A DNA stretch of 64,000 nucleotides from Chitinophagaceae bacterium (GTDB lineage: Bacteria; Bacteroidota; Bacteroidia; Chitinophagales; Chitinophagaceae): assembly GCA_020403425.1 (NCBI GenBank), contig JADBXR010000008.1, forward strand, positions 62,001 through 126,000, in the 5' to 3' direction. How positions within the stretch are numbered: the stretch's first letter is position 1; every line of letters begins with the position of its first letter. The translations under genes and the position numbers were made by a program. Below the pieces are notes generated by a model. It did no database searches and was not told the origin of the DNA. It saw nothing but the letters and a program-made list of their open reading frames with translations. Below are positions 7,561 to 14,990 of this stretch, piece by piece.

Positions 7561-7568
7561 CAAAATTA
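7561..7568 (-). promoter_or_regulatory. Promoter -7 element (TAATTTTG) for the NarL-type regulator
   Basis: Reads TAATTTTG on the minus strand, an exact TAnnTTTG, about 53 bp upstream of the ATG at 7507. A TTG lies further up but at an over-long spacing. Confidence 0.4.
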
Positions 7569-7948
7569 CTACATTTCACTTATCATTTTTCTGCAAAAAG
7601 CAGCAATTCCGTGCTGATTCCGGCAGAGAAATCTTACCTCTATTTCTATAAAAAACTCATTATCATTTAGTTACAAAAATACAGTCCCTAAACTGTAATT
7701 ATACTATCTTATCTAAAAATGATACAACAATGACAATTGCGGTCTGGGTAACTGTCATGCTTTACCTAGGGCAATTTACTGAATCCGACTACCAGTACCT
7801 AGCGATAATCACCCTAATCGTTTGTGAAAAACACGGAAATATTTGTCACAGGTTTTCTCTCTTTTGTAGCGTGTATCCGGGACCTGTCAGGTGATTGGCA
7901 AGAATGCATAAGGGATATCAGGTTCCCGGAAAGTCGGTTATGCCCAAT
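7569..7948. other. About 380 bp without a recognisable gene
   Basis: AT-rich on the left half. Short open frames here lack promoters or plausible products. A small inverted repeat ACAGT-N6-ACTGT near 7681-7697 is the only structure noticed. It separates the NarL-type regulator promoter from the terminator of the tRNA-Leu gene. Confidence 0.4.
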
Positions 7949-7975
7949 AAAAAAGCTCCGCTTTTGCGGAGCTTT
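7949..7975 (-). terminator. Intrinsic terminator of tRNA-Leu
   Basis: A perfect 10-bp stem, AAAGCTCCGC (7952-7961), TTTT loop, GCGGAGCTTT (7966-7975). On the minus strand the stem runs into six T residues. It begins 2 bp after the tRNA 3' end. Confidence 0.85.
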
Positions 7976-7976
7976 G

Positions 7977-8060
7977 TGCCCAGAACTGGATTCGAACCAG
8001 CACACCCTTGCGAGCGCTGCGACCTGAACACAGTGCGTCTACCAATTTCGCCATCTGGGC
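7977..8060 (-). tRNA. tRNA-Leu (anticodon CAG)
   Basis: 84 nt on the minus strand. The acceptor arm GCCCAGA pairs with TCTGGGC, with A as the discriminator base. The D-arm has the AATTGGTAGACGC signature of leucine tRNAs. The anticodon stem CTGTG/CGCAG encloses the loop TTCAGGT, giving anticodon CAG. A long variable arm is present, as expected for a class II tRNA, and the T-loop is TTCGAAT. CCA is not encoded. It decodes CUG. Confidence 0.95.
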
Positions 8061-8067
8061 AGATCAT

Positions 8068-8092
8068 AATTAATAATTTGTGATTATTAATT
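8068..8092. repeat. AT-rich 10-bp inverted repeat in the tRNA-Leu 5' leader
   Basis: AATTAATAAT (8068-8077), 5-nt loop, ATTATTAATT (8083-8092): perfect arms. It lies 7 bp upstream of the mature tRNA 5' end and downstream of the promoter, so it should form a hairpin in the pre-tRNA leader. Confidence 0.7.
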
Positions 8093-8106
8093 GTGTTTCA
8101 GGGGTG

Positions 8107-8136
8107 CAAATATAGGAGGAATTGAATAAATACCAA
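8107..8136 (-). promoter_or_regulatory. Full Bacteroidota promoter for tRNA-Leu
   Basis: On the minus strand TTG (8136-8134), exactly 19 bp, then TATATTTG (8114-8107): the best full-consensus promoter seen in the window. Transcription should start near 8102, giving a leader of roughly 40 nt. Confidence 0.75.
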
Positions 8137-8227
8137 GCAAATTTTTTCTGTAAGATATTCCTTGCCAACACAGAGCTTTACCCTCCTTTTTATTAGAAAT
8201 CAGGAATGGACGATTATTAATTTGAAA

Positions 8228-9214
8228 TCAAACAACGAGTTGGCTGCACCCCCTGATATCACTGTTATCCAGGCGGCCCCACACCTCAAAACTACCATCT
8301 TCGAATACCTGACCCACATCCTCAGTGGCAATAAAAGAAACACTGTACCGGTTGGCAAGATCGATCACCTGAAGGATTCCTCTCCCCGTTTCTTTTACAA
8401 CGAAAGGATCTTCCTCATCCCGCACCAGCACTTTCATCCAGGGTGGACAAACAAAACGGCCCTCCCCTGTCGAATATGCCTGGCTTAACAGTTCCGTCAT
8501 ACCGTATTCAGAATGTACGGATGTCACGCCCAAACCTTCCGTCAGCAAACGATGCACTTCTGTCCGGGTCAGTTCTTTGCGGCGTCCTTTCATACCGCCG
8601 GTTTCCATCACCACCGTATGTATCAGCTGTTGTGGATGGGACGCAGCAAAATCAAGCAGGGCAAAAGTGACTCCGATGAGCAATGTTTTCTGCCCCTTGG
8701 TTTCCTGCTGCTGCAGCACATCGGATAACTGCTGGTGATCATACAGGTAAAAACCACTGTCGGGATGACCACTTGCTCTGATCAGCTCATCCACCATCAT
8801 CACCAGCGATGAATGCTGCCGTTCCAGGTAAGATGGCAGCAGGCCCAGCACACACCATTCTGTCACTTTTCCGTAGAACAGGCAAAAAGCTTCCAGAAAA
8901 CTTCGCCGGTACAGAGCCAGCTCCTTCACCAGGTGCCGGCTGGTGAGCTGTTGTGTGGTTCCGCTGCTTTCAAAAACAACCTCAGGCTGAAACTGTCCGG
9001 AAACCACTTCCCTGCTTTTAAAGAATGAGATGGGCAACGAAGGTATCGAAACCAGCGTCTTGCATTTGGCGGGATCGGCACCCGTTAGCTGACACCATTC
9101 GCGGTATACGGGATTCTCCTGATACTGGCAATGGAAAGTCTGCAGACTGGCTTCCAGAAAAGCAGCCGGATCGTGTGAAAGAGAGAAAATATTGTTAACA
9201 TCAAATAAGCCCAC
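8228..9214 (-). CDS. LuxE-like acyl-protein synthetase
   Basis: The 328-aa protein belongs to the LuxE/adenylate-forming group. The nucleotide-binding motif FESSGTT lies at about 81-87, then come SRHLVKE, a central MVDELI region, and an aromatic-rich C-terminal half with HSEYGMTELLSQAYS, which matches the conserved Y-G-M-T-E motif of adenylating enzymes. LuxE activates fatty acids with ATP and holds them as a Cys thioester in bioluminescence. Here no luxC, luxD or luciferase gene is adjacent, so it more likely activates an acyl group for another pathway. The start is GTG at 9214, close to the divergent lipoprotein gene's promoter. Confidence 0.75.
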   Translation of the reverse strand: MGLFDVNNIFSLSHDPAAFLEASLQTFHCQYQENPVYREWCQLTGADPAKCKTLVSIPSLPISFFKSREVVSGQFQPEVVFESSGTTQQLTSRHLVKELALYRRSFLEAFCLFYGKVTEWCVLGLLPSYLERQHSSLVMMVDELIRASGHPDSGFYLYDHQQLSDVLQQQETKGQKTLLIGVTFALLDFAASHPQQLIHTVVMETGGMKGRRKELTRTEVHRLLTEGLGVTSVHSEYGMTELLSQAYSTGEGRFVCPPWMKVLVRDEEDPFVVKETGRGILQVIDLANRYSVSFIATEDVGQVFEDGSFEVWGRLDNSDIRGCSQLVV

Positions 9215-9238
9215 AGCTATCTATTGTAATGTTTTAAT

Positions 9239-9246
9239 TAAATTTG
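9239..9246 (+). promoter_or_regulatory. Promoter -7 element (TAAATTTG) for the 150-aa lipoprotein gene
   Basis: TAAATTTG matches TAnnTTTG, 17 bp upstream of ATG 9264. The nearest TTG (9224-9226) is too close for a normal spacer. Confidence 0.4.
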
Positions 9247-9263
9247 AAACGAAAGTGACCCGA

Positions 9264-9716
9264 ATGAAGACAAAATTATTGATACTATTGGCAATACCGT
9301 TCCTATTTTATGCCTGTAAAAAGAATACCTATACCACCAAACCCCAGATCAGCATCAAAAGCATCAATGCAACAACCCTGAACCAGGGCGATCTGCTGTT
9401 TTTTGAACTGGAGTTCACCGATAAGGAAGGCGATATACAGGATACTTTATGGGTGCAGAAGATCTCCAGGACCTGTCCGGGCACACCCGGTGCCCAGTTC
9501 ATCAGCAAGAACAAAGTGCCGAATTTCACAGCCACTTCCAATCTGAAGGGTACGCTTGAATTCGGTTATGCCTACAATGCCAATATTCAAGGTTATAGTA
9601 CCATTACCGGTTGCGGCACCAAAAACGACACGGCCTATTTCAAATTCTGGCTGAAAGACAAGGCCCAGAACGTCAGTGATACCATTACCAGCGGCAATAT
9701 TGTCTTACTTAAATAA
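9264..9716 (+). CDS. Predicted lipoprotein, 150 aa, unknown function
   Basis: Not recognised as a named family. The protein opens MKTKLLILLAIPFLFYACKK, a lipoprotein signal with the lipobox FYAC (lipidated Cys at about 18), so it should be anchored in a membrane facing the periplasm. The rest reads as a compact beta-sandwich, with alternating strands such as PQISIKSINATTLNQGDLLFFELEFTDKEGD and a final DTITSGNIVLLK. The acidic TDKEGDIQDTLW segment is reminiscent of Ig-like or cadherin-like calcium loops, but that is only a suggestion. The open frame extends upstream to 9192, but the lipoprotein signal fixes the start at 9264. The UbiA-like gene follows within 7 bp. Confidence 0.65.
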   Translation: MKTKLLILLAIPFLFYACKKNTYTTKPQISIKSINATTLNQGDLLFFELEFTDKEGDIQDTLWVQKISRTCPGTPGAQFISKNKVPNFTATSNLKGTLEFGYAYNANIQGYSTITGCGTKNDTAYFKFWLKDKAQNVSDTITSGNIVLLK

Positions 9717-9722
9717 AAACGG

Positions 9723-10634
9723 TTGAATGGTTTAATCCGGTTACTCTTTTTCGGAAACTATTTTTATGGTTTCTGTGCTGTGGCCTTGTCAATTGAGGCC
9801 AACCTGCAACAGCATATCCCGTTGAACAGCTTTACCTATTATTTGTTCGTATTTGCCGCTACGGTGCTGTATTACACACACGCCTATATCGCAGAACCCG
9901 CCAGTATCCCGGAACATAAGAATAAAAGAGCCGCCTGGTATGCCAGGAACCGGACCATGATCGCCTGGTCGCAACTACTCCTGACCATCCTCTGCCTTTC
10001 AACAGGCAGCTACCTACTGAAAGAGAATTGGAACAACCTTCTTGCCCTGAAAAGCTGGCAATGGCTGCTGATACTTACTTTCCCGGTAGTGGCCGCGTTG
10101 TATTATGGCAGCCTGTCGCCAGGAGCCAGCAAAAAAAGCCTTCGGAACAATGGCTGGATCAAACCTTTTGTGATCGGTTTTGTATGGGCCGGTGCCGTAA
10201 CCGTATACCCCGTTGTATTCAGCGACCTGGAACACCAGCGGATCGACCGGCCGAACCTATTCATGATCCTGCTTACACTGAAGAACCTGATGTATATCTC
10301 CCTGCTTTGCATCCTATTCGACATAAAGGATTACGCAACGGATTACAACAAACAGTTACAGACATTCGTAGTGAGATATGGCCTGCGGTTCACCCTGTTT
10401 TCCATCATCATTCCCCTGAGCCTGGCAGGACTGGGCGTGTTCCTGGTGTTCACCACATTGCGTGGTTTTCCGCTGGAGACCATCTTGATTAACATGATCC
10501 CTTTCCTATTGTTGATAACTGTTGCCTATTCGATGCACCGGCGTAAAAGCATTCTCTATTATCTTGCAATCATAGACGGATTAATGCTCGTTAAAGCAAT
10601 CTGCGGAATCGCAGGAATGATATTTATAAAATAA
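9723..10634 (+). CDS. UbiA-like integral membrane protein
   Basis: A 303-residue polytopic membrane protein with eight or nine hydrophobic segments. A loop at about 200-215 reads DIKDYATDYNKQLQTF, which looks like the second Asp-rich motif (DxxxD) of UbiA prenyltransferases. These attach isoprenoid chains to aromatic rings and bind pyrophosphate through Mg. The first Asp-rich motif (NDxxDxxxD) is not evident where expected (around YYTHAYIAEP), so catalytic activity is uncertain and it may be a divergent family member. The apparent start is TTG at 9723, 6 bp after the lipoprotein gene stop. It is followed within 5 bp by the M42 peptidase gene, so the three are probably co-transcribed. Confidence 0.6.
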   Translation: MNGLIRLLFFGNYFYGFCAVALSIEANLQQHIPLNSFTYYLFVFAATVLYYTHAYIAEPASIPEHKNKRAAWYARNRTMIAWSQLLLTILCLSTGSYLLKENWNNLLALKSWQWLLILTFPVVAALYYGSLSPGASKKSLRNNGWIKPFVIGFVWAGAVTVYPVVFSDLEHQRIDRPNLFMILLTLKNLMYISLLCILFDIKDYATDYNKQLQTFVVRYGLRFTLFSIIIPLSLAGLGVFLVFTTLRGFPLETILINMIPFLLLITVAYSMHRRKSILYYLAIIDGLMLVKAICGIAGMIFIK

Positions 10635-10639
10635 ACTGT

Positions 10640-11761
10640 ATGGCAAAAGCAAAATCTTCCTCCAGATCAAAAGCCAAGTCGATCCTTACGGATAAGTCCA
10701 TGGCATTTTTAAAGAACTATATCAATACCCCTTCGCCCGTTGGTTTTGAAAGTGGCGGACAGAAAATATGGCTCGATTACGTGAAACAGTATGTAGACAC
10801 GCATTTTCACGACCCATACGGAACAGCGGTGGGTGTGATCAACCCTGATGCTCCCTTCAAAGTGGTGATAGAGGCCCATGCCGATGAGATCAGCTGGTTT
10901 GTGAACTACATCAATGAGCAGGGGCTTATCTACCTGAAAAGGAATGGCGGCGTGGACCACCAGGTGGCTCCAGCCAAACGTGTCTGGATCCATGGTAAGA
11001 AAGGGCCTGTGAAAGCAGTATTCGGCTGGCCGGCCATCCATACCCGACTGAGCAATCCAGATCAGAAAGAACCCCAACCCAAAGTAGATAACCTGACCCT
11101 TGACTGCGGCGCCCGCACCAAAAAAGAAGTGGAGGCCCTGGGCATCCATATCGGATCGGTAGTGACCTATGAAGAGGGTTTTGACGAACTGGCCTATGAT
11201 TATTTCATCGGTCGCGCCTTCGATAACCGCGTTGGAGGGTTCATGATCGCCGAAGTGGCCCGTTTACTGAAAGAGAACAAGAAAAAACTTCCTTTTGGTT
11301 TATATGTAGTGAATGCCGTGCAGGAAGAGATCGGTCTGCGAGGAGCAGAAATGATCGCGCGCCGCATCAAACCTGATGTAGCCATCATTACCGACGTAAC
11401 GCATGACACCAACACACCGCTGATCAGTAAAGCGATCGAAGGTGATATCCTCTGTGGCAAAGGCCCCTCTCTTGCGTATGCACCTGCTATCCATAACAAA
11501 TTGCTAAAACTGGTCCAGGATGTAGCGGAGAAGAACAAGATCCCCGTGCAGTACAGGACCCTCAGTCGCAGTACCGGAACCGACACCGACAGTTTTGCCT
11601 ATGCCAATGATGGTTGTCCCTCTGTACTGATCTCCATTCCGTTGCGATACATGCACACCACCGTCGAGATGCTGCACAAAAAAGACATTGAAGAGACCAT
11701 ACAGTTGATGTACCACACATTGCTGGCATTGACACCCAAAACCAACCTGAGTTATCTGTAA
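10640..11761 (+). CDS. M42-family metallopeptidase
   Basis: A 373-aa aminopeptidase of the M42 (FrvX/tetrahedral TET aminopeptidase) group, expected to bind two metal ions and cut short peptides in the cytoplasm. Metal and catalytic motifs are visible: EAHADE (His80, Asp82), GRAFDNRVGG (Asp about 195), QEEIGLRGA (the Glu-Glu pair about 229-230), TDVTHDTN, and a late MHTTVEML supplying the final His. The N-terminus has an extra basic, Ser/Lys-rich stretch (KAKSSSRSKAKS) absent from most relatives. It follows the UbiA-like gene closely and precedes the amidotransferase and ATP-grasp genes. NAGGN osmolyte clusters of other bacteria also include an M42 member. Confidence 0.9.
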   Translation: MAKAKSSSRSKAKSILTDKSMAFLKNYINTPSPVGFESGGQKIWLDYVKQYVDTHFHDPYGTAVGVINPDAPFKVVIEAHADEISWFVNYINEQGLIYLKRNGGVDHQVAPAKRVWIHGKKGPVKAVFGWPAIHTRLSNPDQKEPQPKVDNLTLDCGARTKKEVEALGIHIGSVVTYEEGFDELAYDYFIGRAFDNRVGGFMIAEVARLLKENKKKLPFGLYVVNAVQEEIGLRGAEMIARRIKPDVAIITDVTHDTNTPLISKAIEGDILCGKGPSLAYAPAIHNKLLKLVQDVAEKNKIPVQYRTLSRSTGTDTDSFAYANDGCPSVLISIPLRYMHTTVEMLHKKDIEETIQLMYHTLLALTPKTNLSYL

Positions 11762-11771
11762 AGAACTGATG

Positions 11772-11793
11772 TTTGGGGCTGCCCGGCCCCAAA
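11772..11793 (+). terminator. GC-rich hairpin between M42 and amidotransferase genes
   Basis: TTTGGGGC (11772-11779), loop TGCCCG, GCCCCAAA (11786-11793): perfect 8-bp stem 10 bp after the peptidase stop. There is no T-run, so it may attenuate or mark an mRNA end rather than fully terminate. Confidence 0.45.
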
Positions 11794-11805
11794 CTCAAAT
11801 ATCCC

Positions 11806-11813
11806 TACTTTCG
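11806..11813 (+). promoter_or_regulatory. Promoter -7 element (TACTTTCG) for the amidotransferase gene
   Basis: TACTTTCG differs from TAnnTTTG at one position and ends 6 bp before ATG 11820. Transcription from it would give an essentially leaderless mRNA. Confidence 0.4.
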
Positions 11814-11819
11814 CGGCGT

Positions 11820-12662
11820 ATGAATGCAAGAGAGAAAAAATATGTGCGGGTCGCCATTCTTGATCTATATGAAGGGCAGGCCAACCAGGGAATGCGCTGT
11901 ATCAGGGATATTTTATTACAGTGGGAGACCGCCAACCAGGTAGAACTGATCTGTCAGGAATTTGATGTACGCCTGAAACTGGCAGTACCCGACACTTCTT
12001 TTGACATCTATATTTCCAGCGGTGGACCAGGTTCTCCCCTGGAAACGGTAAACAGTGAATGGGAAAAAAAATACTTCAGCTGGTTAGAACAGATAGAACA
12101 GCATAACCTCCTTGCCGATGAAGCGGATAAGAAACATGTGTTCTTTATCTGCCATAGTTTTCAGCTGGCCTGCAGGCATTATGGCATCGGGAACGTGTGT
12201 AAGCGGAAATCCACCGCATTTGGCGTATTCCCGGTACATATGCTGGAAGACGGCAAAAAAGAACCGGTATTTGAGGGTTTAAAGGATCCATTCTACAGTG
12301 TGGACAGTCGCGATTACCAGGTGATAGAACCTAATCATGCCCGCTTACGCGAGATGGGCGGCAAGATACTGGCCATAGAAAAGGAACGGCCGCACGTTCC
12401 CTACGAAAGGGCCATTATGTCTGTCCGCTTCAACGATCATTTTCTGGGTACGCAGTTCCACCCTGAAGCGGATGCCGAGGGTATGCACATGTACCTGCTT
12501 CGTGAAGACAAAAAGAAGACTGTGATCGAGAACCATGGTGAAGCCAAATGGCAAAGTATGGTGGAACAACTGCAGGACCCTGAAAAGATCATGTGGACCT
12601 ATCGGCACGTCTTACCCAATTTTCTCAACTTGGCGCTGGCAGAATCTGTAACAGTGCAATGA
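11820..12662 (+). CDS. Class I glutamine amidotransferase domain protein
   Basis: A 281-aa stand-alone class I GATase, which would release ammonia from glutamine (or hydrolyse a gamma-glutamyl bond) for a partner enzyme. The catalytic triad is apparent: Cys111 in FICHSFQLACR, with His214 and Glu216 in GTQFHPEAD. The oxyanion-loop motif is SSGGPGSP (about 67-73). The nucleophile context C-H-S-F differs from the usual G-x-C-x-G elbow, but the motif order is intact. A C-terminal extension of about 50 residues follows the triad. The start at ATG 11820 is favoured over the upstream frame start at 11769, which overlaps the hairpin. The ATP-grasp gene lies about 100 bp downstream. Confidence 0.8.
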   Translation: MNAREKKYVRVAILDLYEGQANQGMRCIRDILLQWETANQVELICQEFDVRLKLAVPDTSFDIYISSGGPGSPLETVNSEWEKKYFSWLEQIEQHNLLADEADKKHVFFICHSFQLACRHYGIGNVCKRKSTAFGVFPVHMLEDGKKEPVFEGLKDPFYSVDSRDYQVIEPNHARLREMGGKILAIEKERPHVPYERAIMSVRFNDHFLGTQFHPEADAEGMHMYLLREDKKKTVIENHGEAKWQSMVEQLQDPEKIMWTYRHVLPNFLNLALAESVTVQ

Positions 12663-12764
12663 CCGGCATATCTGTTGACCACTACCCCAGCTGTGCCAGA
12701 AGCAAAAAATCTTTCCACCATTGAAAAGGATTTTTTACTTTAGGCAGAAGCTAAACTCCCATAC

Positions 12765-13961
12765 ATGGTACCCGCTGTGAGAAAACAGTATAACGAGCAT
12801 TTCACTACTGAGAAATACGAATCTTTCCTGAAAGAACTGCACAGCAAACATCCCGGTGCCATTGAATTCCGTGTGGCCGAGACACCTGTATTCATCGACA
12901 GGGCATTCCGGAACAAGATACTCTCTGCCTGCGAAAGCATCGTAGATGTGATCACGCAACCCAGCTTCATCAACAGCAGTGCTGCCGCTATTCCTGAAGA
13001 GGTGAAAGTACCCAACGAAAATGCACACACCCATTTCATCGCCTTCGATTTTGGCATCTGCAAGAATGAAGAGGGGGAGCTGGAGCCACAATTGATCGAA
13101 ATGCAGGGGTTCCCTACCCTGTTCGCCTACCAGGTATGGCACGAGGAAGTGACACGCAGGAACTTCGGTATTCCGGATAATTATCACAGCTATCTCAACG
13201 GGTTCACAGCCGAATCGTACAAACAACTGCTAAAAGAGATCATTCTGGGTAAATACGCACCAGAGAATGTAATACTGCTGGAATTATTACCACACCAGCA
13301 GAAGACCCGGATCGATTTTTATTGCACCTCCGATTATCTGGGCATACCGGTGGTTTGCCTGACGGAACTGGTTCAGGAAGGCAGAAACCTGTTCTACCTG
13401 AAGCAGGGCAGAAAAATTCCTGTTGCCCGCATTTACAACAGGATCATTTTTGATGACCTGCAACAACAAACACCCGAAGTACAGGAAAAAGGAAAAGTAT
13501 TATTGGCAGACCTTGATGTGGAATGGGTACCGCACCCCAACTGGTTCTATCGCATCAGCAAATACACACTGCCATTCATCGATCATCCCTATGTTCCCAA
13601 AACATGGTTCCTGAACCAGTTACCCGAAGTGCCTTCAGACCTTCAGAACTATGTATTGAAACCATTGTTCTCTTTTGCAGGCCAGGGCGTAGTGATCGAT
13701 GTGACCCGTGCCGATATTGAAAAGATCAACGATCCGCAGAACTGGATCCTGCAACGGAAAGTGACATATGCCGATGTGATACCCACCCCGGATGTTCCAG
13801 CAAAAGTGGAGATCCGTATTTTTTATTTCTGGAAAGATGGAGAAGCCAGACCCATTGCCACCAACAACCTGGCCCGCCTGAGCAAAGGCAAGATGATCGG
13901 CGTACGATACAATCAAGACAAAGAATGGGTGGGCGGAAGTCTGGCCTATTTTGAAGACTGA
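12765..13961 (+). CDS. ATP-grasp-fold ligase-like protein, substrate unknown
   Basis: A 398-residue cytoplasmic protein usually left as hypothetical. The C-terminal half has ATP-grasp features: YVLKPLFSFAGQGVVIDV (phosphate-binding Lys and Gly-rich loop, about 297-315), a hinge-like WILQRKV, VEIRIFYFW (a Mg-ligand-type strand) and ATNNLARLSKG near the end. The N-terminal half has FIAFDFGICKNEEGELEPQLIEMQGFPTLFAYQ, resembling the pre-ATP-grasp and substrate domain of glutathione-synthetase-like ligases. Such enzymes join a carboxylate to an amine through an acyl phosphate. It follows the amidotransferase, which suggests a joint role in making an amide or short peptide; the product is unknown. 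Confidence 0.6.
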   Translation: MVPAVRKQYNEHFTTEKYESFLKELHSKHPGAIEFRVAETPVFIDRAFRNKILSACESIVDVITQPSFINSSAAAIPEEVKVPNENAHTHFIAFDFGICKNEEGELEPQLIEMQGFPTLFAYQVWHEEVTRRNFGIPDNYHSYLNGFTAESYKQLLKEIILGKYAPENVILLELLPHQQKTRIDFYCTSDYLGIPVVCLTELVQEGRNLFYLKQGRKIPVARIYNRIIFDDLQQQTPEVQEKGKVLLADLDVEWVPHPNWFYRISKYTLPFIDHPYVPKTWFLNQLPEVPSDLQNYVLKPLFSFAGQGVVIDVTRADIEKINDPQNWILQRKVTYADVIPTPDVPAKVEIRIFYFWKDGEARPIATNNLARLSKGKMIGVRYNQDKEWVGGSLAYFED

Positions 13962-14001
13962 GCCTGTAATGGCTTTACCATTTTTTTGTAACTTTACCAG
14001 A

Positions 14002-14976
14002 ATGAATTCTTTCTGGACCAGGATCATAACACGCACCGTTCTCCACGCTAAAAACGATGATGGCGACACGGATTATTCCCGTTATGAACTGGCCAAAGGA
14101 TATCGAGAGCTGAAGATCAATTTCCTGCGCTTAGTGAGAGATATCTTCTTTATGCTGACAGGTATCTTATCCGCAGCTTTTGGTCTCGAAGGTTTTCTCT
14201 TACCCAATGATTTTATCGATGGCGGCGCAACTGGTATCTCACTGCTTATCTCGGAACTTTCTAATGTTCCTCTTTATATACTGCTGATCGTTGTCAACAT
14301 CCCCTTTGTCTATCTTGGATACAAGGTATTGGGCAAGAACTTCGCTGTAAAAACGGCTGCTGCGATCACCGGGCTTGCCATTACAGTGGCTTCTGTACAT
14401 TTTCCCGAAGTGACGCACGACAAGTTACTGGTTTCCATTTTTGGCGGATTCTTTCTGGGCGCCGGTATTGGTTTGTCGGTAAGGGGTGGTGCCGTGATCG
14501 ATGGAACCGAAGTGTTAGCGATCTTTCTCAGTAAAAAACTGGGCACCACCATCGGGGACATTATCATCATGTTCAACATCGTGATCTTTTCTGCAGCGGC
14601 CTACCTGCTTTCCATAGAGACCGCGCTGTATTCCATGATCACTTATCTGGTTGCATCCAAGGCTCTTGATTTTGTGATAGAGGGTATTGAGGAATATACC
14701 GGCGTTACCATTGTATCGCCCCACAGTGAGGAGATCCGGATGATGATCATGGAAAAGATCGGTCGTGGACTTACTGTGTATAAAGGAAAACGCGGTTTTG
14801 GCAGTCATGGAGAAAGAAATGACATCGATATCATCTACACCGTAGTGACCCGCCTGGAGCTGAACAAACTGAACACAGAGATCGAAAAGATCGACCCACA
14901 TGCTTTCGTCGTCATGAATAGCGTAAAAGATACCCGTGGCGGCATGATCAAAAAAAGGGCGTTGAAAGGCCACTAA
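14002..14976 (+). CDS. YitT-family membrane protein (DUF161/DUF2179)
   Basis: A 324-aa protein from ATG 14002. A basic N-terminal cytoplasmic stretch of about 45 residues precedes five or six membrane segments (about 48-215), including GFLLPNDFIDGGATGISLL and GAGIGLSVRGGAVIDGTEVLAI. A soluble C-terminal DUF2179 domain (about 228-320) contains VYKGKRGFGSHGERNDIDIIYTVV and DPHAFVVMNSVKDTRGG. The function of the family is not established. A near-consensus -7 element (TAACTTTA) ends about 5 bp before the ATG. It overlaps nothing and is convergent with the porin gene. Confidence 0.88.
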   Translation: MNSFWTRIITRTVLHAKNDDGDTDYSRYELAKGYRELKINFLRLVRDIFFMLTGILSAAFGLEGFLLPNDFIDGGATGISLLISELSNVPLYILLIVVNIPFVYLGYKVLGKNFAVKTAAAITGLAITVASVHFPEVTHDKLLVSIFGGFFLGAGIGLSVRGGAVIDGTEVLAIFLSKKLGTTIGDIIIMFNIVIFSAAAYLLSIETALYSMITYLVASKALDFVIEGIEEYTGVTIVSPHSEEIRMMIMEKIGRGLTVYKGKRGFGSHGERNDIDIIYTVVTRLELNKLNTEIEKIDPHAFVVMNSVKDTRGGMIKKRALKGH

Positions 14977-14990
14977 ACATTATCCGTGAC

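Noticed and set aside
7814..8083. Small open frames around the tRNA-Leu gene
   Set aside because: They overlap the tRNA and its terminator and have no resemblance to proteins; translation there is not credible.
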